Source: Diabrotica undecimpunctata (Eukaryota > Arthropoda > Insecta > Coleoptera > Chrysomelidae). Taken from it: DNA of 64,000 nt. Location: assembly GCF_040954645.1 (NCBI RefSeq), contig NC_092806.1, positions 1,054,001-1,118,000 of the forward strand. The letters are read 5' to 3'. Made by a program: the position numbers and the translations under genes. The notes below the pieces were generated by a model that saw nothing but the letters and a program-made list of their open reading frames with translations, was not told the DNA's origin and ran no database searches. Shown here one piece after another: positions 23,200 through 34,819 of the stretch. Each line of letters opens with the position of its first letter. Within the stretch, counting starts at the first letter, position 1.

Positions 23200-26070
23200 A
23201 TTTTATACGCTGCATTTAGAAGCGTAACTCTTCTGTGGTTAGAGCATTCAATCATGTATTTTGTTAAATAGCCAGTATGGTTGTGGCTTTATTAAATTTT
23301 TAAAGTCATTTCTTACTTCCTATATCATTACAGTTGGCCTTAAACAAGTGCTGAACTGTTGGATTGCTAGATTTGTTATTTAATTATCGAGATATATCCT
23401 TTTAAGTTATTGTTTCCACATCATGTTAATTTCCTAATTGTCTGTTAGTATTTTGTATAATTTAAGTCAGGTTTTTATTCTTGTACTATTGTCTAATCGG
23501 TTACTTTTTAAAATGTTCTTACCTTTTTGCCTGGTATATAATAAATATATGCCAGATACAGACAGTAGACCATATCGGATATTTTTCTGGTTTATACAAA
23601 TTATTTTAAGTTATTCCTATATACTAGAGGATAATGCCACTCAGTTAAACAATTATTTATACAATGATAAAAATTATTATTGTGTCAAATACCCCTGATT
23701 GCGGCTCTGTGCTTAAGCGAATTTATCCAGAATTCTCCCTTCGTCGCCGAAATATTCCACAAACCATTTCTATTGAAGTGATAATGTTAAAGTGTTTAAT
23801 GTAATTAGTAATTGTGATATAGCTGAATAGCGGAACAAGCTAATCTAAAATTTCTGTAAATATGTCAACTTGACCATATTTTAGTTATTTTGTTGTTTTT
23901 ACTGTTATCAAATGTTTCATAGTTCCGTTAGAGCAGTAACTTATTTGTGTAATGAGCATCATGTAATTTACTTTTAGCATACTGCACACACCCACACAAT
24001 TCTCCTAAAACTAATCAATCGCGTGTAGAATCCCACGCCACTTAGGTAGTGTTTTATTCCAGGCTCATATTAGTATGCACGGTGTCACTTAAAAGGTGGA
24101 TATCACTTTTCGACATGATTTTATGACCAAGTAATCGCTGTTATTTATTAATGCATTAACGCCGACCTAATCGATTCGAGTAATTTTGCCAGCAACGCCT
24201 CACAATATGGTAATGTCATCGTCAACTAGGATTTTTCTGTCCCTAGGTTATAAAACTGGTACCCCAGCTTTTAATTCTTAATAATTATAGGCAAAGGCAT
24301 AATTTCATTAAAATATTTTCTTATATTGTTATTAATATCATAAATAACATGTAGTTTTGACACGATAATTGATACTGAAAAACGAATTAATTTCACAGGC
24401 CTAAATTTTTTTTCTATGAAAAAGTGTTTTAAGTTTAATAGGTGTACTATAGTAAATCGGATGTGCTAATTACGAATCTGTACATAAGTTTTTCCAGCAC
24501 GTCAGGTTTTCAAGAAAAGTGTGATCATGAGCTGGATATTTCTATTACTTAAATAGATTTACAAATAAATCGAGAAGAAGAGGCAACTAGTGAAGATCCT
24601 AAATCAGTTCCTGATGACCAATCTAATGAACGAACAAATTTGAATTTTTGTTTCGAAAAAGTAGAAATCTTGAGATTTTAACTTTTTGCTTCAATGATAT
24701 TAGGTTGGTATTGCATAATCATTTTGGTTTAAAAGCTTGTGGTTTGCACATTTAATTCATTATTCTTCTATCGCTGCATTAATGCATTGCTATGTTCAAA
24801 AATTCATAACTAATTATTGATAATGAATTGTAGATCGTAAATAGCTATGTTATGAGACACATTTTCGCATCATAATCTTCGTATAGTTCTATAAAACTAC
24901 CAACAAGGATACCATTAATATCAAAGAGTGTTATTATTTCAAATGTAACTAGGGTAGAAACTAAAAACAAAACCAGCATAATAATTGTTTTCTTACTGTG
25001 TCAGCGGCATATCACGAGGAAGTATACCAGCCGTAATTTTCTTTGTAAGATTTGTGATAAGTATTTCTGTACTATCTGCTCCGCAACAGTTACACTTAAA
25101 TTATCTATTTGACACCATTACATTCATTAATCGAACTAGGTATTACATTTGTAACAATCAGACAGATGACACGGCTACTGGTTACGCGGTATTAATTATT
25201 GATCTCTGTTTATTAATGATGTTGGTAACAGATCCGGAGTGGATTCCCATGGTAGTATGCATTATTTTAACGAAGGTTAGAACCGCTCATGAATGTTACA
25301 CACATTTTTGTTAATTATTTTAGAAACAACTTATACATTTTGTATTATTTCCAAGCATAATTAATAAAAAATGCATAAGTGTCTTACTTTTTAAAATAAG
25401 TTTTAAATACCATCATCAGACTTTTAAATTCAAGAATGATTTATTTAATGCCTTGTACTACATAAATAAAAACAAAAACGGCTAGCTTAATCGAAAGACA
25501 GAACATTGGCCCACTCAGAGTTTTAACCTTGCCGCACCCACGGTTCCTAAATCCAAGCAGATATTTGCTGTATTATCTAACAGCAGATAATAAAGGCTTT
25601 AGGCAAGGCAATAAAGTAGTAAACATTTTTTGCAGCTGAATGGATCTCAGTTAAACTTGTTGCATGCGATTTGTAATAGTGGGAACTAAAATGATGATGT
25701 CGAAATGAAAATTGCATTATTGAACAAGAAAAATGCATTTTAAAAATTGCGCTTCTAAATGATAAAAAATGATAAATTTGTAATTCGAAAATGATTAAAG
25801 GAAGTGATTTTAAGATTACAACTCGGAAATTTTTGGGGTAGCTTAATACGAATATTATAACCGCTATGGTCTTCGAGCCACCTGGTGTGCAGGACGGGCC
25901 TCGTCTCTTGAAGTTTTATGGAAATTAGATACAAAGTCAGTCCAAACTCATAATTGGGTGTCTTGAACACTAATTCATTGGTAATCGTAATAATATTTTA
26001 TTGTTAATCATTCTCGAAGTACCCACATTATTTTCATAAGCTTTATAGAATATTTCTAACAAATCAGTTA
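23200..26070. other. No recognisable gene
   Basis: Nearly 3 kb of AT-rich DNA. Open frames at 23438-23698, 24985-25314 (109 codons, hydrophobic) and 25755-25970 (minus) match no family known to me, and I do not call them genes. Confidence 0.45.
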
Positions 26071-26082
26071 ACCAAGTGGTTA

Positions 26083-26355
26083 ACTTCGCTTCTCACAGAG
26101 CACTATTTGATGTGTTGCTTGCATCAACTGAAACGATATACTTTCTACAAGTATTATATTAATTGACAGAAAAGTCCGACAACAAAGTTGCTTCTAATAG
26201 AGCACTGTTTGAGGCGTTACCTCTAACGAGTGAGACGATGTTCTACATAAAGTATTGTGTGTATTGAAAAAAAAATGTGAAAAAAAGTATTGCTTTTCAC
26301 AGTGCACTAATCTAACGACTGAAAACGATGTTCTACCGCTTTGAGTTACTTCTTG
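26083..26355. repeat. Degenerate tandem repeat, ~105-bp period, about 2.6 copies
   Basis: Three successive blocks share the order TTGCTTCT/TTCGCTTCTCAC, (A)GAGCACT(A/G)TTTGA, a variable part, AACGAT.TTCTAC and AAGTATT. They start near 26085, 26189 and 26290. Divergence is high and the third copy is partial. Confidence 0.6.
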
Positions 26356-26939
26356 TCACTAAGAGCTCACAGTTTACACTAGCGGCCGAAAAGCATGGGA
26401 AAAACTTATTTTTTTCTTTTTAAAAAGTATCCTTTTAAGAAAATCGAAGTTAATGAAATATTTTGAATTATTTTGTATGCCTAAAAAAAATTTAAACAAA
26501 TATAAAAAAAATTATTCTGAACATTATTTTTAAAATTTTATGCTTTCAATGCAGTTGGTAGTATTGTGAAAGTACTACTATCTATCCAACAGTCGTGCTG
26601 CTTCCGCCTTTTAAATTTTAGTCGCTACCATGTGACTTTTCACGTTGTAAAACACGTTTTTTTTCGTTCTGTTCGCTAAATATTTTTAATATTTATTATA
26701 AATAAATCAATAGTAGTAATGTATAAATTTGAGTACGTTTTTTATTTAGTTTTATGAAACAATTTTATTTATTGTTTACATGTTAGAAGACGATTCAGTT
26801 TTATAATATTAAAATTTTTTGATGATTTAGATAATAAAGGAAGTTCCATTACCAACAGTCTTCTTACACTAATTTTCAAAATTACTGAAGTTGTAAGTTT
26901 ATGTCTTTTATTTTAGTATTTAATAAATAAATTCTACTT

Positions 26940-27490
26940 ACTGCGTAACCTTACACCATGATACTTGTGTCCAGTGACCCATAAAGCCATGGTTATCGAA
27001 TTTTAACTGATTTTGTATGGAATTTCCCAAGGACTCCAGGATATTTGTACCGTCCTGGTACAAAATGCAAAAAGTTTCAATGAGATCCATCCAATTGCAA
27101 AAAATTGGTATGGTTATACCTACAAGTGCACTCATCAATCACATTTTAATTTTTTAAGAGATAAATCTTTCCAAAGTTTAGTTAGGTGACTTTTGGCAAT
27201 TTTGCCGTACCAATGCGTCTTCGAACTTCTGCTTTATATTATTTTGTATCGTTAATTATACTAGATTCGATTCGAGATAGTTGAAGCCGTCTACTATTTG
27301 GTATTTCTCCAAATGGTTACTCAGTTTAATAGTGTTGAATCTATTGATCACTATTATTGTCGAATTACCTTTATTAATTTTAAGACCAATTTTGATGCTT
27401 TCCAACTTAACATCAAACATTTCACATTTAAGTAAATAGGAGGACACCTCCGGACAACCAGCTGTCTTTACAACGACTCTGGACAAAATT
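26940..27490 (-). mobile_element. Degenerate LINE C-terminal fragment
   Basis: Minus strand: SIKIGLKINKGNSTIIVINR and QIVDGFNYLESNLV (normally YLGS), then AEVRRRIGTAKLPKV and LMSALVGITIPIF, then a 67-codon stretch TNILESLGNSIQNQL and GFMGHWTQ. This order follows the post-palm region of the LINE type whose tail reads 'KALVFPI.LYG ... SIL.EL... FGHI.R'. Frames change several times. The segment 26942-27054 has convincing-looking splice signals but is better explained as this LINE. Confidence 0.6.
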
Positions 27491-27539
27491 TGCCTTCAAT
27501 TTTTTAAAGAAATTATTGTAATTTTATACATAATAATAA

Positions 27540-28550
27540 ATTTAGAGCAATTTCTGAAGAAGCTGCAAATGTTAACCTTGACGACGTCTTAGAGTGGCAA
27601 AGAAAACTGCCAAATTTATTAATTAGCTATTTACCTGAAGACATTTATAACGCTAACGAGACTGGTCTGTATTATCGAGCTTTACCAAGTAAAACTTTTA
27701 CATTACAAAATGAAAAGTGCACTGGGGATAAATCTGCTAAGGAAAGGCTGACCTTTAGGTTAGGTTAGGTTAGGTTAGGTTAGGTTAGGTTAGGTTAGGT
27801 TAGGTTAGGTTAGGTTAGGTTAGATTAGGTTAGGTTAGGTTAGGTTAGGTTAGGTATTATTTGACTGGCAGTACAACAAGAAGGCCTTAATGACCAGATA
27901 TATCGTGAGACATTAGCTGCACAAATTTGACAGAAGTTTTTTTATTCTTAGACAACGCAACATCCCATTCGGATATTCAGTTATCCAATATATCGATAAT
28001 ATTCTTGCCACCTAATACTACAGCACATTGTCAACCCATAGACCAGGGAATAATTAAAAACTTTAAATTCCTGTATAGAAAGTTTTTGATGAGAAGAATT
28101 TTATCATCTATAGAATGTTTTTTATCAACGGTAGGACAAGAGAAGACCATAACAATTGCTAATGATTAATTACGCTTGTGGCAGCATAGAGAGACGTTTT
28201 AACCAATACAACTGAAAAGTTTTTTATTAGGTGCGATTTTTTAAGAAACGATAATAATTGAGAAGAAATTGTGGAAAATCTGGATCTATAAGACCGTAAG
28301 ATGATTTGCCATTGTCAACCTTTTGCGAAATTCATGAGGTTAACAATTTTTTAAACTACCTAGAGATTGATAAAGCCCTATCGACGGAAAATCCTGAAGT
28401 AAACTTGGCGAGTTGTGTTAGTGATTTTAAAGAAAATAAACGGGTGTCCAATGTTTCCGACAAGGAGAGTGGAGAGGAGAGTTCCGACTATTTTCCCCTT
28501 TTGTTGTCCGTTATGGAGAAGTTTCACTGTAACTGGAATATTAATAAGTA
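27540..28550 (+). pseudogene. Tigger/pogo-type transposase relic, interrupted by TTAGG array
   Basis: DDE_1 transposase of the pogo/Tigger group. Before the array: ISEEAANVNLDDVLEWQRKL, IYNANETGLYYRALPSKTF (normally FNADETGLF; the first catalytic Asp is now Asn) and CTGDKSAKERLTF at 27754. After the array: QYNKKALMTRYI, then FLFLDNATSHSDI (second catalytic Asp), IIFLPPNTTAHCQPIDQGII, and a degenerate C-terminus TFCEIHEVNNFLNYLEID that ends in acidic sequence at 28550. About 35 codons normally joining the halves are missing at the array position. The N-terminal DNA-binding domain is absent and frame changes occur. Confidence 0.88.
27755..27854 (+). repeat. Interstitial telomeric repeat, 20 x TTAGG
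   Basis: Exactly 100 bases of TTAGG units, all perfect but one (TTAGA at about 27820-27824). TTAGG is the usual arthropod telomere repeat. It sits inside a transposase reading frame, so it is a secondary insertion or repair patch, not a chromosome end. Confidence 0.97.
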
Positions 28551-28559
28551 AGGTGTATC

Positions 28560-29440
28560 TTTTTTTGACTTGCGTAGTTAATAAACAATAATATTATATC
28601 GAATTTAGGTTAGCGTGTATTAAACACTAGCAATAAAGACAAAATACAGTCATAAAATTTCTCAGCGAGAACAGTTACCGATGGTATATCGTGTATCAAA
28701 TAATATTTCTTGACCCCAGACATTCACCCACAAAATGGGTCGTTCTCATATCATATTTCAGGAAATGTATTCGGCCCAATGACTATACTATCACGAAGAA
28801 ATTACCTATCTTTTAATTCTAATGAAATTATCTCATCTCCATCGATGAAATATTTGTATTCCATATTGTCACGGAACCATTACGAAGTGACAGTAATTTA
28901 ATTGCTCGTATATATCGAGAAGATGGTATCTATTTTAGCGGGGGAAAGGTTATAATTGCCTCTTTAGTCAAATATGGAGAGACTGAAATATTGCACCGTT
29001 TAATTCAGTATTGGCGTATATTAATTTTTCCTCTTCCGAGTTGTGGTTGGAATGGTGTAGGTAGTTTTAAACTTATTGCCAACTATTTTAATTAATTGAC
29101 TTTTTCTTGTCATTACTTCAAAATATATTTCAAACAAGGAAACATTTATGGTTACCTAACAGTTATTCGTTTTAACGAGATTAGCAATAACTCTGATAGT
29201 TTAGTCGTTGAAATAACTTTGTGCCATTATGTCGACAGCATCTGTATAAAAAATTTAAAACACGAGCATACCAGAGAAGCTAATGTTGTAAAAACAGTTG
29301 TACAACCACAATAAAATTATTATTATTCTTGTTAAATTAAGTTACGACACTTAATCTCAGATTAATTAAGTTCCGCTCCTATCGGAGATTGGAAAACATT
29401 CTGACAATAATCATTTTATTGCCTTTGATTTTGCCCTGCA
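28560..29440. other. No recognisable gene
   Basis: AT-rich. Short plus frames at 28710-28901 and 29096-29314 are unassigned. Confidence 0.5.
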
Positions 29441-29444
29441 TTAT

Positions 29445-29660
29445 ATTCCTTCATAGTTCATAGTCCAGGCCTCAACCCCATACAAAAGGGTGGAGAAAAT
29501 ATACCATCTAAGCATTCTTATACAAAGCGTTATATGGATACTACAGTTACAGAAAAAATTTTTCATTCTATTAAAAGTTGACAAAAATATCTCGCGTTGC
29601 ATGTTCCCTAGACTTTTTACTATGGGGTAAAAATACATGCCTAGATGTTCCACACATGGT
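29445..29660 (-). mobile_element. LINE C-terminal fragment
   Basis: Minus strand: FNRMKNFFCNCSIHITLCIR then WYIFSTLLYGVEAWTMNYEG, the conserved post-palm block of the insect endonuclease-RT LINEs, equivalent to 170-320 on the plus strand. Nothing else of the element remains. Confidence 0.75.
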
Positions 29661-29809
29661 ATAATATATTTAAAATTAAGGATTTATGGTATCGAAGGGA
29701 GGGGGGTGACAAATTATAGATATCTGTATTGTTAAAATTATGACTCCTTTAGAATAAAAATCGACCTGTTTTAGCATTTTCACAAAATCCTATAAATGTT
29801 TCCAAATAT

Positions 29810-31703
29810 CAGGGTGGGTTTTCCCTCTTTTGAGTGGTGAACTCAACGGACAATTTTATTGTGGTACAAGATATCCAAAAAATTTATTTAGAAAAAATGT
29901 AGGCAATGCTCTTCTCCATATTTGGAAAACAGGTGAAATTCTACAGGGTGATTAATAACCAAGTAAACATATAATTTTTTAAATGGGACACTCGATATTT
30001 TTTTTCATATTTGTATTCCTCTCATAATTCTTGTTCTTATATTATTTAGCTTTGCATTACTATATAGAGTATTTAACAAGTTATGACCATTTTTTTTTCG
30101 AACTCCCCATAAAATCAACACCATGTATATAAACAGGTAATACATAAAAAATTTATTTTATATAATAAGGTAAACAATGTATTGTAGTTCTTAAATTAAG
30201 TTTAATTGAAATTATTGACTAAAATTTGTATACAGGGTGAACTACAAAACGAAATTACTATTTTCTCAATTTTTTTAAAATGGATCCCTGTCAATTCTTG
30301 ATGTACCTGTATGCAATAAAGATGCAGTTTATGTTTACGAAGGATTTTTGCCGCCGAAGTTTGACTAATGTTATGTTGACGTGAAATTTCACGAGTGCTG
30401 ATGTGGGGATTTTCAGTAGTAGCTATCAGTACATCATATTCCATTTCTTCATTTAGAACAGTTTTGGTTCTTTCAATTTTTTCATATAGGTACAACTGAC
30501 CCAATGTGAACAAAACGATCCATTGATTTTTTTTAAGTTTTTGCGTTTGGCTTCCTCCGTTCAGGATATCGCTCGTGATATATTCTGGACGCAAATAAAC
30601 AATTTCTCGAACTTTCTCCTAATATCCAGATCATATCTGTTAAATCTTCTACAGAAAAATTCATTTTTAACAATGAAGACTACCGTTTACGATTTAATAA
30701 TATGAAAACTGTTATTTTTTTAAAACTTACTATTTTATCTTTGTAACTAACACAAATGGCATTTTACTTATTAATAACTGCGCGTCAGAATGCAGTTAGG
30801 AATGTTTTATTAAAAATTTCTGGTTTAGAATACTGTTGATATAACAATTTAAAAATTGTTACATCAATTGTATATTGTTTTTCTTTCTGTTTTGTGTGAG
30901 GTATTTATTGAATAAAAATAATCTTGTTATATTATTATACAAAACATATTATCTTGTAGGAATTTTAGAAATCTTGTATTTCATTAAGGAATTTTTCATA
31001 TTTCCATATCACATTTATTGATCCATTTACTGCATATTGTTGTGGTTTATATATTTTTTAGTTATTTATTGAATAAAAATAACTTTGTTGTATTATCACT
31101 CAATACTCAATACTTATTTCTACTTACAAGAATTAAATGAATTGTAATGAAAGTAATGAGTTTAGGTATAGGGAATTCTATATAAAAATAAAAGAGTGTC
31201 ATAAATTCAATATTTAAAAAGAAATAAAATATAGGGTGATCCCTTAAAAAAATTGGGAAAATCCTAATTTCGTTTTGGAGTTCACCCTGTATGCAAATTT
31301 TTGTCAATGATTTATAGTATAAAAACTTTAATATATTGCTTAATTCACAATATAAAATAAATAATTGTTTATATATTACTTCTTTATACTCAAAGTTTTG
31401 ATTTCATAGGGATTTTGAAATAAAACTGGTCATAACTTGTTAAATACTCTTCATAGAAACGCAGAACACAATACTATAAGATCACGAATTATGACAATAA
31501 TACAAATTTAAAAAATATATAGGGTGTCCTATTTAAAAAATTGTGTGTTTGCTATACCACGTAATTATTAATAACCCTGTAGAATTCCACATATTTTTCA
31601 ATGATAAAGAACATCATTGCATACATTTTTTTTAAATAAGTTTTTCAAATATTCCATACCATAATGGAACTATCTACTGATGTCCCACTAAAATCTCACC
31701 CTG
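29810..31703. mobile_element. 1.9-kb palindromic element with CAGGGTG modules
   Basis: The left arm (29810 to about 30290) and right arm (about 31215-31703) are imperfect reverse complements over nearly 490 bases. Both outer ends start CAGGGTG. Within each arm the same motif recurs at matching places (29944 and 31570-31577; 30234 and 31285-31291), so the arms look like stacked modules. The innermost pair, CAGGGTGAACTMCAAAACG at 30234 and its complement ending at 31291, has TA on both outer sides, like mariner ends. The centre holds the N-terminal half of a mariner-family transposase. Arm divergence suggests age. Confidence 0.75.
30240..30705 (-). pseudogene. Mariner-family transposase, N-terminal half (DUF4817-type domain plus HTH)
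   Basis: Minus strand from about 30705: KFEKLFASRIYHERYPERRK and SMDRFVHIGSV (the insect DUF4817-like N-terminal helix domain). A frame change leads to EEMEYDVLIATTENPHISTR, EISRQHNISQTSAAKILRKH (helix-turn-helix), LHLYCIQVHQEL. The frame then runs into the inner end of the left inverted repeat, so the DDE catalytic domain is wholly missing. A separate copy of the missing half, from the same broad family, lies at 41690-42440. Confidence 0.8.
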
Positions 31704-31704
31704 T

Positions 31705-31753
31705 ATATATTTATATATATATATATATTCTGTATATATGTATATATATATTT

Positions 31754-31815
<62 letters not shown>
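31705..31815. repeat. (AT)n microsatellite, interrupted
   Basis: Alternating TA/AT with short interruptions (TTCTGTA, TTTTGTA), purest from 31759 to 31815. It directly abuts the right end of the palindromic element and may have grown from its TA target. Confidence 0.95.
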
Positions 31816-31817
<2 letters not shown>

Positions 31818-32395
31818 GGTTAGTCATAAATAGTTCATGTGTGGACCGTTCCCCGTTACTTAAAACAAAAAAGGAGTACATTCGTAATGTAATGCGATAA
31901 AATAGCTAATAATAAATTAGTATAAACCATCATTTAATATTCCATTTGCATGCCTAAAGAATTTAACTACTTAGTGTCAGTAACAGACGCTTAAAAAGAG
32001 TCCATTATAAGCGAGAACTAGTTCACCATCCAGCAAGCACTGCACAGTTATACATCACTTTTAATTATATGTATCCAGGCCTAATTATATCAGCTTCTGG
32101 TTATTAATGTCGTACTCTATACCTATAGAGATGCAAATCATTTAGCCATTATTATTATTTTCCATTGAGAAATTGTTTTAAGACGTGTGGGAAATATTTG
32201 TAATCGTCTATCTCATTAAATCTTGTTCTGATATGTATCTCGCTTAATGTAAAAGAATCTTAGCGATGTCGCTATTTTATGTAACATTAAAAGCATTAAA
32301 TTTACTAAATGCATCAATTAAACATATTTGCTTATAGAATTCGATAAAAATATTTGATCAATCTCTTAAGTAGAATGCCATTTCCTTACAAACTC
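31816..32395. other. No recognisable gene
   Basis: AT-rich, nothing recognised. Confidence 0.5.
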
Positions 32396-32398
32396 TTG

Positions 32399-32560
32399 GT
32401 AAATCGACTTTTTTACGTTTTTATCCCCCTACGAGGTGGGTTTTAGGGGGGAAGCCCGTGGGTAAAAATGGCAAACTTTTTGCATTTTTATTGGGGTCCC
32501 AAAATTAATATTGTTGTCAGCTTGTTCGTATTATTTTTAGGGGTCACTATATAGGGACCA
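32399..32560 (+). repeat. Single-arm copy of the CCCCCTACGAGG foldback family
   Basis: Matches the right arm of the palindromic element at 46074-46507: ATCCCCCTACGAGG..GGTTT, GGGGAAGCC, GGTCCCAAAATTAATATT, then CAGCTTGTTCGTAT. A further single-arm copy in the opposite orientation lies at 49845-49997. Confidence 0.75.
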
Positions 32561-33380
32561 ATATTATAGTTACTTAAACGCAACATACTGTATTAAAATT
32601 CGTGGCGGATTTAGCAATAATTTCTTGGATCTATGTCGTTTAAAATACTAATACCTCTTAGCTAAGATTTCTGATTTATGGCAGAGTTAGCGGTAAATTA
32701 CAGATAGATTTTTTAATAACTGATAATTACGGACTACCGAGAGATAATTAATAATCTGAAAGTATAAATAATTCACAAGCGGGTTTTGATCTTAGAAGCA
32801 CAACCGGAAAATATCAAAATTTTTCACGCTTAAATTTATGGGTGCAGTAAGTAAAAAGTGAAACAAATTATGAAGATTATGCAGATATACTTATACGATT
32901 ATTTATGAAAACGACGCTAGAATACAGGAAATAAAAAATCAGTTGGATATTTTATAGACAACTACACGTCGGTAGCTTAAAATAGTATTGATAGCGCAGC
33001 CAAAAATCCCCACTTTATTATCATGAACTAGTAATTAAGACTTTGAAAATTGTTTAAAATAGTCTTGTCTTAAAGGTTGCAGTAAGTTTAATAAACCAAT
33101 AATGTGCGTACTACATAATCTGTTCAGATAAAGAATAGACACTGACAATTTTATTATTTAGACAACAATTAATTTCAGTTACGGTTAATATTTCTTTTTG
33201 TTTAGACTCTTAGATACAATCCGAACAATTATTAGTTTTGTAATTATAGGGATACAAACCAATATTAGGGAAACTTTATAGTGAAAGTGCATTTGAAAAC
33301 TTTAAGTGCAGTCTAAGTGTTTCTAGTGGTAGCAAGTCTAGACTGCTGTTTCTGTGTCTAAGTGTTTAGCAATATTAGGA
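32561..33380. other. No recognisable gene
   Basis: AT-rich, nothing recognised. Confidence 0.5.
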
Positions 33381-33384
33381 AATA

Positions 33385-33750
33385 AGTATTTGATGGTCGC
33401 TATAGACTATTTTTCAAATGGCCAGAAGTAGTTGCACTACCAAACCAAAAAGCAATCATAGTTGGTGACGCCCTGCTTGGGAATTTTGAGAATGTCGTTT
33501 TTGACATGGGGTTCCACTTCTACTCCTTTTCGACCAGGTTCCTTCGAAAGATACAACCAGACCATTAACAACTAACTGTTTCTGTTTGTCCATGAAAACC
33601 AAAGAGACTGGGAAAAGCTGGTTACACTTTAGTAATTAGACTTATCGAGAGATAAAGCTCTACATGGCAAACTACCAGACGGGGAGGCGGACAAAGAAAC
33701 ATTCCCCGAGTATGTCAGCGGTGTACAGGATCGACTTTCGTTTTGATTTT
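33385..33750 (+). pseudogene. Ty3/Gypsy-type LTR retrotransposon integrase fragment
   Basis: Plus strand: LMVAIDYFS, then after a single-base loss WPEVVALPNQKAIIVGDALL (integrase core; the D of AIDYF is the first catalytic Asp). After a deletion come ERYNQTINN and LFLFVHENQRDWEKL (the normal ERFNRTL ... W block), then PDGEADKETFPEYVSGVQDR, matching the post-core linker. The second and third catalytic residues fall in deleted or damaged sequence. Inactive relic. Confidence 0.75.
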
Positions 33751-34040
33751 TGCGTACAAGTGGATAACCGTCCAAAGTGCGTACAAATGCCTTCTTAAGG
33801 TCCACGATACATAGATTTGCCGATTTGTTGTATTCTAATGTAACTTGCGTCATTATAAATATAACGTCGGTGCATGATCTTTTCGACCTAGAACCTTGAT
33901 GTTCTTCTGTTATTGTTATAATTTTATTCATTTTATTTTTTTTACTTTGGTTGTTAATTTTAGTGTTGTGTTTAATAAATTAATTCCTCTGTAATTTTCT
34001 GGGTCCGATTCGTCTCTCCTCTTGCTTATAAAGTTATGCA
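33751..34040 (-). mobile_element. LINE reverse transcriptase fragment, fingers to motif A
   Basis: Minus strand: SDPENYRGINLLNTTLKLTT, then ITEEHQGSRSKRSCTDVIFI and LCIVDLKKAFVRT (motif A; the second Asp of KAFD is Val). This is the ordered N-terminal palm/finger block of a LINE RT ('NYRGI.LLN ... ISEEQ.GFR..RSC.D.IF ... FIDL.KAFD'). It abuts the Gypsy fragment at about 33750, so one was probably inserted into or joined to the other. Confidence 0.72.
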
Positions 34041-34244
34041 GGTATAATAAACACGCTTCTGATCATAAGTATTTGACAATTTAACTTGTATTTATCACAT
34101 TGTCGCCAATTTACCATTAAATATATTATTCTTGTTTCTCAGTGTATATTGTCAAACAAAATTACATATATACTTACCTGCTATACTTCATAGAATAGTA
34201 ATAAAATTAGAATTTACCAACTAACAATTTGTATAAATACTTAC

Positions 34245-34269
34245 AGTTAGCGATGAGCAGGAAATTTAT
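34245..34269 (-). other. Micro-exon-like unit, 25 nt, relative of the unit at 9560-9584
   Basis: Minus strand: a T-rich tract (CTCTTTTTACAG), 25 bases, then GTAAGTATT. In the shared frame it reads INFLLIAN. The flanks resemble those of the 9.56-kb unit over about 85 bases. Confidence 0.3.
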
Positions 34270-34819
34270 CTGTAAAAAGAGAATAAAATATTAGGTTAGG
34301 TATTTTAGGTAATAATAATTACTAATAATTATTTCTGAACAATAATTTAAAACATAGACTTGTATTAGTTTAACCACAGACTGGTTTTGACTCCAAATTA
34401 TGTATTAGGAAAAACAACAAAATACAACGTTAATATGTAAAGATTCTTGTGAACAGATACTATTTTATATTAAAATTTATTAATTTAAGAGCATTGAGAA
34501 ATTTAATAAACCAGTATACCAATATGATTAGAACGAATTTATGTTACTATGACTTCCAAACTTGTACTGCTCCCAAACCCAAAAGTATGTACTGCTGAAA
34601 CTTTAATAGCTATTTGAGGACGTGTCAAATTAAAGCCTTACATAAAATATAAAATATCCAAGTTTCTTTTCAATATATACAGAATATATACTACGTCTAT
34701 AATTTTCGTATATACTGTGGTACAGATAAAACTGTATCTGTACGATTAAGACATGTACTTAATTTAAATCACTCAAAACACAAAACATTCACAAAAACAT
34801 TCTAAACAACCAATACATC

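Noticed and set aside
24985..25314. 109-codon plus-strand open frame, hydrophobic.
   Set aside because: No recognisable domain, no splice context or start context, and a transposase reading could not be supported.
26942..27054. Apparent 113-nt exon on the minus strand with good acceptor and GTAAGT donor.
   Set aside because: The flanking minus-strand sequence reads as one degenerate LINE C-terminal region and this block fits its expected tail (SIL.EL ... GH), so the splice signals are probably coincidental.
31664..31900. 78-codon frame of alternating Ile-Tyr.
   Set aside because: Translation of the (AT)n microsatellite; the same applies to 59651-59890.
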